Below, piece by piece: positions 39,535-48,511 of a DNA stretch of 64,000 nucleotides. Made by a program: the position numbers and the translations under genes. The DNA is taken from assembly GCA_020744225.1 (NCBI GenBank), contig JAGMWG010000023.1, positions 372,001-436,000 of the forward strand. The letters are read 5' to 3'. The notes under the pieces are model-generated. The model did not search any database. It saw only the letters and a list, made by a program, of their open reading frames with translations, and was not told the DNA's origin. The stretch comes from Paraphoma chrysanthemicola (Eukaryota > Ascomycota > Dothideomycetes > Pleosporales > Phaeosphaeriaceae). Position 1 is the first letter of the stretch; each line of letters starts with the position of its first letter.

Positions 39535-41196
39535 CTATCTGTATGCCTCCAAAAGACCATTGGTCTTGATGATCCCGTTCTCTCTCAACTTCCATTGCGG
39601 CAGTCCGGGTTTCGAAGAGCGATAATGTCTCTCTAGTCCCTTGATGATCGCCCGAGCCACAGGCTCGATCTCTGCAGGGTCAACGCCAACTGAGATCCTC
39701 ATATACGGATCTTCATCCCGGATGAAGGGAGTCGAGGGCCATATCCGAGTCACAGAAAAGCCCAAACCACCACCTTTCGTCATTCCTACGCCTTCCTCCT
39801 CCGCGGCACGCAGCACCAGGCTCGTAAAGGCATCCAGGCTTGGGCGCTTGTTCATCTGATCATCACCAAAGAGCTTGATTGTAACAACATTCCCACCATG
39901 TCCCCATCCCATCTTCCGCCAGTGAGTTGGGAAATTGAATTGCGCTGTTGTACTCGCCTTCTTGTCTAAAAGGTGATACAATTTCTCGGCATTAGTCGTC
40001 AACCAATGCATTCTTGATTGATGGATGTTATAATCGATCGGCGGTAACACATTCGCTTGACGCGAATACAGTGTGGTACCAGTAACTTGGCGAATTAGAC
40101 CCATTGTCTCGTGAAATGGCTCTGGATACACGATCAAGCCGAGCATTACGATGTCCATACCCATCTGTATGTACTTGTGTGCACTCTCGTAGTACAAAAC
40201 TTTCGGGTGACTGGGTTTGTCGAACCAGTCGTAGATCGCCATACCACCAGAGATCAGCGTTCCATCGATAACAATATAGCGATCTGACCAGCCTTGTCTT
40301 CCTTCTAGAAGCTGAGCAAAGCGTCGGATATCGGTAGTGTCCAGACCTAGTGTGTTGGCCATTGGGTCGAGGAAGATGGCTTTGGCGTTGTGTTTCTCCG
40401 CCGTGGCAATGATGTTCTCGGCATCAAATGTGTCGGAGTTGACGACACGGACGTGTGATATTTGTCTCAGGTGCTCAAAGCATTCGAAATAAAGGTAAGG
40501 TGAGATGACGATCGTGTCACCTGCATTGAGCACTCTGCTTAGGAGGAATTGGTTTAGAACAGTGAACGCGGCTACACCGCTGGATGTCAATAGCAACTTG
40601 AGAGGAAGGGTTTCCTTTCCGAGGGCAAGCGCTTTGAGGAGCCGTGCTTCAGATTCTCGGACGTCAGGCGCCCCATAGCGGTCGTAGTTAAGGCCGTCGG
40701 ACTGGTGGTATGACGGGTCGAACCACCACACGGTCTTGGACTGGTCGTATGCAGGACTGGCACGCTCAAAGAATGAACCCAGGCAAGATTGCAGTTGAAT
40801 GAGCGCACGATACCGTTCTTCCATTTGCCAAGGCGTGAGAGTGAAAGCTGACAAGGACGACGAATCCCGGTTCTGGCCTTGCCCAACACTGTGAGTAATC
40901 GCCAGTTGCATCTCCAGTTCTGAGGTCAAGCTTTCTAGCCTTGTGTACAGATCCATGAATATGTTGATACACCAATCGTCGGTACGTGCAGCAATCTCTT
41001 TCTCGATACGCTCGCGTTCATCGTAGCGCTGTTTTATCGTAGCTGTGGTGGCTTTGAGTTGTGATAGTAGGTGAGACCACATCTCAACGATAGACAGCTT
41101 TGGCGATTCATAAGACTTGATTTCTGTACGTCTTGATAATTGTCCATTGCCATTGGCAATCGCCATAGGATATGGTGGAGGCATTGATACAACCAT
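39535..41196 (-). CDS. PLP-dependent enzyme, Cys/Met-metabolism-like fold I
   Basis: A fold-type I pyridoxal-phosphate enzyme of 553 residues in one exon. The catalytic part (about 150-520) has YDRYGAPDVRESEARLLKAL, SSGVAAFTVLNQFLL, GDTIVISPYLYFECFEHL, IFLDPMANTLGLD, IDGT with Asp311 for the pyridinium, and YYESAHKYIQMGMD with Lys341 as the Schiff-base lysine. The pattern resembles cystathionine gamma-synthase/lyase-type enzymes but is divergent. The first 145 residues form an extra helical N-terminus (KATTATIKQRYDERERIEKEIAA) not usual in that family. Candidate reactions are beta- or gamma-elimination/replacement, transamination or decarboxylation of an amino acid. It is divergent from the dioxygenase gene. 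It could supply or modify the amino-acid precursor of the proposed nitrile, an inference. Confidence 0.85.
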   Translation of the reverse strand: MVVSMPPPYPMAIANGNGQLSRRTEIKSYESPKLSIVEMWSHLLSQLKATTATIKQRYDERERIEKEIAARTDDWCINIFMDLYTRLESLTSELEMQLAITHSVGQGQNRDSSSLSAFTLTPWQMEERYRALIQLQSCLGSFFERASPAYDQSKTVWWFDPSYHQSDGLNYDRYGAPDVRESEARLLKALALGKETLPLKLLLTSSGVAAFTVLNQFLLSRVLNAGDTIVISPYLYFECFEHLRQISHVRVVNSDTFDAENIIATAEKHNAKAIFLDPMANTLGLDTTDIRRFAQLLEGRQGWSDRYIVIDGTLISGGMAIYDWFDKPSHPKVLYYESAHKYIQMGMDIVMLGLIVYPEPFHETMGLIRQVTGTTLYSRQANVLPPIDYNIHQSRMHWLTTNAEKLYHLLDKKASTTAQFNFPTHWRKMGWGHGGNVVTIKLFGDDQMNKRPSLDAFTSLVLRAAEEEGVGMTKGGGLGFSVTRIWPSTPFIRDEDPYMRISVGVDPAEIEPVARAIIKGLERHYRSSKPGLPQWKLRENGIIKTNGLLEAYR

Positions 41197-41809
41197 TGGG
41201 ACTAAAGAGAGAAAAGAAGGCTGTTCAGCAATTCAAAGGTTGCTTCCACCTCAGAATTTCTTTGAGGGTTGAGATGAATTAGAGTGACGACTGCTAGCCT
41301 CGTGTTAGGAGGTGCGAATGTATTGCTTATATTCGGCAAAGTACGAGAGACATATCGATTGGTTGGAAAGCAGGCCGAGCTCGCACCGGCACATGAAGCC
41401 ACAGAACGATCAGATCAGACTGCCTTTCAAACCACTGCGAGGTAAGCGCAGGAGCCATGCATGAAGGATGGGCTCACCAAGAAAGAGACGGGCTCGGCAA
41501 TCAATCCTTCAGCTCACCTTCTACATCGAGCAAGTACGCATACGCAATTGCGGGACATTGAAGGTCTGTCAGAAAATTCAGGGCTCTACGTAAATGGTTC
41601 GTGCGAGTGAGCTCGGCAGACGCCGGGACATTCACGCTTAGGTGACCCTTTCCTAGTTGGGCCAGCGCACTTCGGACGCCACTAGCTCGGTATAAGTTCC
41701 AGTATGACGACTTTTGAAAATGTTGTAACCCACCAATTTATATCGAAGAGAAGGCCTGAGGACGTACAACTACTAAAGTCAGAGTCAAGATAGCCTCCAG
41801 CCGAGCACC
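41197..41809. promoter_or_regulatory. Divergent promoter, PLP enzyme / dioxygenase
   Basis: 613 bp between divergent starts. It holds several copies of the core CTCGGC/GCCGAG (for example in GCTCGGCAAT, GCTCGGCAGA and GGCCGAGCTCG), the core also present in the 12-mer shared by the P450 and acyltransferase upstream regions. No coding frame supported. Confidence 0.45.
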
Positions 41810-42835
41810 ATGCCCCACGTCAACGGATACAGCAACACTCTACCACCAGTCAATGGACACGAGAAGATACTGCCTTACGCTAATGGCTACAAATCGACTC
41901 GCCGAGCACCTCACATCTTGAATGTTCTGGAGCAACGCTACAATGCTCGATTTTACGAATCTATCTCCGCCATCATGGCTCTTCGCAAGTCATACCTACG
42001 AGATCGGCACATTTTTGTTCGAGGGGAGGACATGATACCCATTCTTAAGGGCCTTGGGGTCAGAGACGATGATTTCGAGCTCGTCAAGAATATCAGCGAT
42101 CTGACGGGCCCTGACCCGACTCTCGACTACCGCTCAGTGACGTACGGACGGTACTGCATAGACCCGGAAACCCGATCCATACGTCGTCTAGAACAGCAGC
42201 CCTATACCCTCACAGTACAAGAAGATTACAAGCGGCACGACTCTGGAGTTCCAAGGATGTTCGACGAAGCCCCAAGTGACATGCAGGGCAACACGGTCGT
42301 GCAGGCTCTAATGCTCTTCAAGGCATTGATATTCCAAGGCGTGCCAGTCACGCCCCGAAGCCGATTGGACTACTGCTCGCCGGCTTGGATATGCACCATG
42401 TTCAACGCGCGTACACATACATCCAAGGACAACGGTATCTTCGGCGAACCGGCCCTTGAAGGCGTGCACTCCGATGGATCGGACCATACTATGACCGTCT
42501 TCCTGGGAAGCAGCAACATGCGTCCGGATAGTGCCGTTACGTTCATGCACGACAATGCGGAGACAACTGGAGTACAGACATGGGAAACGAACCCCACTCT
42601 GGTCAGGGCGCGAGTGCATCATCAGCATTTCTTGGATACGCTAATGTTTGTGGATCACGATTTCAAGCATAGCGTTACGTCGGTGCATCAGTTGGATGCG
42701 GCTCAGCCTGCGACCAGGGATATGTTGGTCGTGTTTACGCGGCGGCCGAAGCTTGAGGGACATGTCTCGGGGTATGCAGATACTACGGAGCTGCATGCGA
42801 CGGAGCCCCTGCATTTACCGATGTGGTTACCTTGA
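41810..42835 (+). CDS. 2-oxoglutarate/Fe(II) dioxygenase, PF10014-like
   Basis: A 341-residue protein with the layout of the 2OG-Fe dioxygenase family that includes Bacillus L-isoleucine hydroxylase. The iron facial triad is visible: His220 and Asp222 in EGVHSDG, and His287 in VDHDFKHSVTSV; Arg303 (ATRDMLVVFTRRP) probably binds 2-oxoglutarate. The double-stranded beta-helix strands are TMTVFLGSSN, SAVTFMHDN and DTLMFVDHD. The first 30 residues contain a threefold short repeat (HVNGYSN, PVNGHEK, YANGYKS). No introns and no targeting signal. Members of this family hydroxylate free amino acids, so a role at the start of the pathway is plausible. It is separated from the P450 by 1.5 kb. Confidence 0.85.
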   Translation: MPHVNGYSNTLPPVNGHEKILPYANGYKSTRRAPHILNVLEQRYNARFYESISAIMALRKSYLRDRHIFVRGEDMIPILKGLGVRDDDFELVKNISDLTGPDPTLDYRSVTYGRYCIDPETRSIRRLEQQPYTLTVQEDYKRHDSGVPRMFDEAPSDMQGNTVVQALMLFKALIFQGVPVTPRSRLDYCSPAWICTMFNARTHTSKDNGIFGEPALEGVHSDGSDHTMTVFLGSSNMRPDSAVTFMHDNAETTGVQTWETNPTLVRARVHHQHFLDTLMFVDHDFKHSVTSVHQLDAAQPATRDMLVVFTRRPKLEGHVSGYADTTELHATEPLHLPMWLP

Positions 42836-43697
42836 GGAAGTGCGTCGAGTACAGCGGATCAAATATTTGAAAAGGAGTATAAACGAATGTTATCAAAGAG
42901 CTTGTCCGTGGTACAGACGAATGAACTGTCAGCGCGTTAATAACCTCAGAAGCGGTCTGAATGATACTGTATGTCCTTTAGCATGTCTTCTCCAGACCAA
43001 TCAGAAACATTTCGTCCGTTGCCTTACATTGCACAAATGTGTCTGTCGCTCCCGGCTTCGCAAAGTGCTCCAACCGGCAATTTATCCAGAAAGATAATAG
43101 CACTGCCGAACTAAGTAAGACCACGGCAAGCACTTCGGAAGGTTCTAGTATCATTCTACAGGATAGCTGTTGTTGCGACTAGCGGTGATACGCAATGATG
43201 TACTGCATGTCCCTGTTCTGGACAAAAACATCATCAACTGCACGTTGGCAATCGTGTACCGTGCTTGATCGCACTAGGAACCCGCCTCGTTTCCCATATG
43301 CCTCAGTAGGTGCGTTCTAATGGCTTGGAATCACGCTATGAATCTGGTGGTGGATTCTATCCCATGGCATGGCCGGATGAAATATGCGCACGCCGTGACA
43401 GAGCCAGCAGCCCCACTCAAGCTCCCGGAACCATCGCCCAATCTCTTGTGACATCCCGCCAAGGGTAGTGTTGTGAATCTTGAGGTTGTGTCAGCATAGA
43501 TGACATTGCGCAGGTCGTGTTGGGTGGGTCCCGGATATTTGCAGAGTCATTTGCGTTGTTGGGGTCAACTTTCGTTGAGAAACTTGGATAGATTCAGTGC
43601 ACCTTCATCGAGCGGGAATATGGACACAGATGCAGCTACCATTCGATGCAGGTGCACGACACCAAACTAAGAAGTGACTGATTAGGCAACCCAAGTA

Positions 43698-43709
43698 ACG
43701 CCGAGTCCG
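43698..43709. promoter_or_regulatory. Shared 12-mer with CGG-N3-CGG (P450 side)
   Basis: ACGCCGAGTCCG; its reverse complement reads CGGACTCGGCGT, a CGG-N3-CGG direct repeat suited to a Zn2Cys6 factor. The identical 12-mer occurs at 46368-46379, 624 bp before the acyltransferase start; here it is 665 bp before the P450 start. Confidence 0.45.
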
Positions 43710-43728
43710 AAAGCTGGTCCGAAAGCTG
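43705..43728. repeat. 12-bp tandem duplication
   Basis: GTCCGAAAGCTG occurs twice head to tail (43705-43716, 43717-43728), followed by GTCC. The first unit overlaps the end of the shared 12-mer, so the duplication multiplies the TCCGA half-site. Confidence 0.6.
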
Positions 43729-44373
43729 GTCCTCCCATGCACCAATGAGACTGCTAGCGCCGATGTTCGGCTGGCGCACTATACCAAAATCGCGAATGAA
43801 ACTCCAATGTCATCCTGGGGTAGACGTATAGCTTGCGCTACTATCGTCGCAGTTGTGAGGCCCTTTCCCACTCGGTTCTCAGGCCACCTATGTCGTCCTT
43901 GTCTAGTGACCGGAGCCGGTGGGGTGAGTGCAGCGATAACAACTTTTGGAGGATTACCTCGCATGGCGCGACATGGTTGATCACGGAGTTCGAGAGAAAT
44001 GGCAGAATGATAAATGAAATATCCAAGGCTAAGCAAGCTTTTAACCTGGAACGACTTCGCCGTTTCGCTGCATTAGCTTTGCGCTCGACCATGTACGGCC
44101 GGTCCCTGGAGAAGTGCGGCTCCATCTCGTTAAAAATTCCAGTGGCGAATTTGCGAAACATAAATTTGATACTTTCAATACACAATAATACAGAGGTAGT
44201 GGGCTGAGCTACAGCTACACAGTGTAGGAAGTAGCGAAGATGACCAAGAGGTTGTTATCACATGACGACTTCACCTAGAGCCTAGCATATCGTCGCTGAT
44301 TAGAACGGCCTCATCTGCTTCTACGGCAAGTTCTCGTTTCTTCGCAAGTCACAGATCGAGAAATACTGCTTCA

Positions 44374-45953
44374 ATGCCTGACTGGGCCAAATATTCTACC
44401 GCTGGCTATTTGCCCACCTTGCTGGACATCTCTAGTGTGCCCATCTACTTCCTTGCATTTGTAAGTCAAATCGAACAAAGTAACAGGCGAAACTCAGCTA
44501 ATTGGAACAGGCAGTTTTCTACGTGGTTGGATGTGCTGGCTACAATATCTTCTTCCATCCCCTGGCTAGGGTTCCTGGACCTCGGGCCCGAGCTGCAACC
44601 AAGATCCCGTACCTGAGCGGATTATGGACAGGATATCACCACAGAGTCGTCCACAAGCTCCATGAAAAATACGGACCTATTGTGCGAATCGGTCCGGACA
44701 ATCTATCGTTTATCAATGCCCAAGCATGGAAAGACATCTATTCGCACAAGAAGACACGCGAACTGGAAATGATGAAAGATCCGGAATGGTACGTTAGAAA
44801 CCCGGACGCACCTCACATCGTCAACGGCAACCATGAAGAACATGCTCGTTACCGTCGATTGTACTCTCCTGGGTTCTCCGCACGCTCTCTTCGCGAGCAG
44901 GAGCCACTGATTCAGTGTTACGTGAACATGTTCATCAATGGCGTAAGTCGAGCATGTGAGCGCGGCGAGACGGCTGTTGACATGGTCCAATGGTTCAATT
45001 TCGTCACCTTTGACATCATTGGAGACCTTGCGTTCGGAGAGCCCTTTGGATGTCTCGAGAATGGTGCAACTGAGTGGCTTCGAAAGCTGAACCAGATCGA
45101 AGAGGCTCAGATGCACTATCGCATTATTCAGCACATCTCTCTCCTGCGGCCCTATGCTATTCAGATCGTGAACTCGATGCTACCGTCCGATGCCGTGAGA
45201 GGACAGGACGGACATCGAAAACTCACCCACGAGAAGGTAAAGCGTCGTGTTGATAATGATGCCTCCCGGCCTGACTTCATGGAACATATCCTTCGGCAGC
45301 CGCCTGGCAAAGGCTTCACTTTCAAGGAGATGTTGAGCAACTCCGCCACGTTGATCCAGGCAGGAAGCGAGACAACAGCTACGCTATTGTCAGGTACTCT
45401 GTTTCTACTTCTTCACAATCCCACCAAGATGCGGAAGTTGGTGAATGAGCTGAGGGGTTCGTTCACAAGCGACGAAGATATGACCATTGAGAACACGGCC
45501 CATCTTCCATACCTCGCCGCTGTCCTTGAAGAAGGCTTGCGGTTGTACTCACCAGCTGTCCCAGGCTTCCCACGCCAAGTGCCAATTGGTGGAGCTAGTA
45601 TTGACGGTGTGTATGTTCCAGCTGGGACATCAGTATCCGTCAATCACTACGCTGCCTACCATTCGCCTCTTAATTTCAGCCAACCAGACGAGTTCATCCC
45701 AGAACGATTTATCGACACTGCTGCGTTTCCAGATGACCGTCGAGAGGTCTTGCAGCCATTTAGTGTAGGCCCTCGCAACTGCATAGGCAGGAGTTTAGCA
45801 TATGCAGAAGGTCGCCTTATCTTGGGTCGCGCGCTATGGAAGTTCGACATGCGTCCGAGCGAGAAGTCACGCAACTGGATGAAGGACCAGAAGGGGTACG
45901 TGACATGGATCAGGCCGCCGATGGAAGTTTATGTGAAGGCTCGGCATCGATAG
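44374..45953 (+). CDS. Cytochrome P450 monooxygenase
   Basis: A membrane-anchored microsomal P450 of 509 residues. Exons are 44374-44460 and 44511-45953 (50-nt intron, GTAAGT...AACAG). The N-terminal hydrophobic segment IYFLAFAVFYVVGCAGYNIFFHPL spans the splice. Marks: HPLARVPGPRA hinge, I-helix LIQAGSETTATLLSG, ExxR in LEEGLRLY, PERF in FIPERFID and the haem loop FSVGPRNCIGRSLAYAE with the ligand Cys. The overall pattern (EYGPIVRIGPDNLSF-like, NPDAPHIVNGNHEEHARYRRL) is that of fungal CYP3-clan enzymes such as those hydroxylating trichothecenes, though the substrate is not predictable. It could make the aldoxime by N-hydroxylation of an amino acid, or hydroxylate the nitrile; both are inferences. 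Confidence 0.95.
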
Positions 45954-47002
45954 GCCCTTTCGCACTATGTCCAAAAGATCGAACCCATTTTGGGACATAG
46001 ATAATTGGCGGCGCCAAGATTAGGATGGAGGTGCCTCCAGCGGCAAGCGAATCGCCGCCAAAGTCTAGCAGCAGTTCCAGCGTCGTTCGAAATACCCAAC
46101 ATAATCAACATTAATGATTGCGATTCTGAGGTGTGTAGTGTTCATAGCAAGTACTTTGACGAAAGACATAAGATTGGCGGGTTTGGGCGTGTTCATGGGA
46201 GTTTTGTGGGAAAGCCGCTGCCGCAGAATTCTCAATGGGTGCTGGTTCAAAGGCATGCAGTTACAACTCCATAGTGCCGATTTAGGAAGCTCGGAGCTGC
46301 AAGCCAGATAGATAAAATACGAAGTGGAGTGTGAAAGTTTCGGATGACAGGTGTCCGAAATTAATGCACGCCGAGTCCGGGAGCGGGGAGCATTTCCCGG
46401 CGGGTCGGCGCGTACCAAAAACAATGGCTACTGCATCGTGCCAAGTCACCTTCTATCTTTGACCACAAGCGCAAGGCCTCCAAGTAAGACCTGACAGCGT
46501 AACCTCGGTCCCAATCTCACTGCAGCATGTCTTCGCACCTTCTATCTGCGGACGTCAGATGCATGTCGGCAATTTCGAAGTGGCGGTGTCGCATCAACAT
46601 CCGGACGGTGTAGCTTCGTGCTGCCACTGGCTACCGACCTCGCATCGAACACCGCGGTTTTGCCTGCACATAGCCCTTGTTGCTTCGATCCATAAAACAC
46701 CACGCTACGCTATCAGAGCTAACAGTGGCAAAGTGGGTCTTCAGGCCAAAGGTTGTGAACCAGGATTGCCACTGTCCGTCCTACTTCGAACGGAGCAAGG
46801 CATTTTCTACCGTCTGTCTCCACCTACACTCAATATATTATTCCCGTTGAGTGGAGACAGTATTATTACACTTAGCCAATGAGCAAAGCCACGCCTTTCA
46901 ACAGCCTTTTCACAGTGATACGGTGGTAACTCTTTCAGTCTTTTGTCACGGGATCACTGGGAATCACCAAAAAAAAAGATCTGGTTGCATCAGCACAGCA
47001 TC
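45954..47002. other. Intergenic, acyltransferase promoter
   Basis: About 1.05 kb with no supported gene. It holds the second ACGCCGAGTCCG 12-mer (46368-46379). Just beyond is GGGAGCGGGGAGCATTTCCC, a GC-rich near-palindromic tract. Confidence 0.45.
46368..46379. promoter_or_regulatory. Shared 12-mer with CGG-N3-CGG (acyltransferase side)
   Basis: Exact copy of the 12-mer at 43698-43709, same orientation relative to the downstream gene. An additional GTCCGAAA lies 15 bp upstream (46353-46360), echoing the GTCCGAAA units near the P450 copy. The pair is the best candidate for a cluster-specific operator. Confidence 0.45.
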
Positions 47003-48511
47003 ATGCCGAGTATTGAAGAGTTCCACCTGCGTCCCGTTGGTTGGGAGAATGGTCCAGAAGAAGAGCGGTTTAGACTTTCCACCCTCGACTACTTGACGAC
47101 CACAACATGGACCAACACTGCTATCTTCTTCAAACTCACGGATGAGGAGAAGATGTAAGCTTCAAACGACATTGATTGTGGATTTGCTATATCCTAACTT
47201 CCCGACAGAAAAGCTACCGAGATACTCAAGCAAGGACTTCAACAAACACTTAGCCAAGTCAGACAGTTTGTTGGCACTATCGAGCGAGACGATGATGGCC
47301 AGCACTCCATAGTCAGAAAGAAGACCAGCACATTTCAGTTCGTTGTTCAGCACCTCGATCTTCCGGGAGATACTTTTCCCTCCTTCGATGAGATTGCGGC
47401 AGCCAATTTTCTATCCCCTGTGCTTGGTAACATTGAAGTCCTGAGCAACCTTCCCATGACATGTGGTAACAAGCCCGAGGCCCATCCTGATCGAAGTCCG
47501 GCTACTTCATCATTCAAACTCAATCTGATTCGGGGTGGAATCATCTTCAATACCCACGACCACCACTACGCCAACGGTCTTGTCGGCAAGACCGGGTTTC
47601 TCAAACAGCTTGCGGAAAACTGCTATGCCATCGCCAAGTCGACAGAATTCCCCTCTTGGGATCCAAAATGTCTTGACCGCAGCCTTTTTGGCATTCCCGG
47701 ATTCGACACACCCTCCACTACAAATGAGCCACAAATCGAAGCTCCTCCTCGTGCGCAACGAAACATGCAGCACAAGCCGTCCCAATCTCTAGTATTTCAC
47801 ATACGTAGAAGCAAGACTGGAGAGCTTAAAACAGCCGCCTCTCCAAACGATGGTACTCGAATCTCAACATACGACGCCATTGTCGCACTCATGTGGCGCG
47901 TCCAATGCAAGATCCGTGAGCCTCTCTACAAGCCTGGTCTCGACTACAAGCCGCTCTACGCACAGGGTGTAAGCATTGCGAAGCTGTTTAAAGACGTACC
48001 TGAGCGTCTACAAGGAAATCTTCAAATTGACATCAATTCGACGATGTTCTCAAACACGGAGCTCACGCTAGCTGAGATCATCTCGGACGCACCACTCTCG
48101 AAGCTAGCAACGTACATTCGTCAAATGACCAATAGCGTTACGCAGGAAATGCTGACCGCGGCGCTGAAACGTCACGCAGCTGTGCGCAACAAGCAAGACT
48201 TGTCCATACATCTCGATTCCTTTCCGCCGCTAGCCCTGCTCGTCAGCGATTGGCGCCTCGCCAACCTGTGCAAAACGGACTACGGTTTTGCGCAGCCATA
48301 TGCGTATCGACATCTATTCGGCGGTGTGCCGTTGTGTCAGGCAGTTGTGTATCCGCCGCGCGAAGGCCCAGCGGGGGATGACGAGGGCATGGAAGTGCAG
48401 TTTACGTTTGAGAACGAGCTTGTGCCAGAACTGTTGAAGGATGAGGACTGGGGGAGGTATTTTGAATTCAGAGGTGTGGATGCGTGGGAGGAAGAGAAAC
48501 CGAAGTTGTGA
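47003..48511 (+). CDS. BAHD-type acyltransferase (TRI101-like superfamily)
   Basis: A CoA-dependent O- or N-acyltransferase of 484 residues. Exons are 47003-47154 and 47209-48511 (54-nt intron); the join restores LTDEEKIKATEILKQGL. It starts FHLRPVGWENGP..., like fungal trichothecene acetyltransferase-type proteins. The catalytic segment is NTHDHHYANG (His169 with Asn173): the usual HxxxD reads HxxxN, so the Asp that normally orients the loop is Asn. The second half has STYDAIVALMWRVQCKIRE, and SDWRLANLCKTDYGFAQPYAYR, which stands for the DFGWG region of plant enzymes. No targeting signal. It likely caps a hydroxyl made by the P450 or dioxygenase, an inference from clustering. Confidence 0.88.

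Larger units (their letters stand above)
42836..44373. other. Intergenic with P450 promoter elements
   Basis: 1.5 kb without a supported gene. It holds the 12-mer ACGCCGAGTCCG at 43698-43709 and an overlapping 12-bp tandem duplication (GTCCGAAAGCTG twice, 43705-43728, plus GTCC). The rest shows only short frames. Confidence 0.45.
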
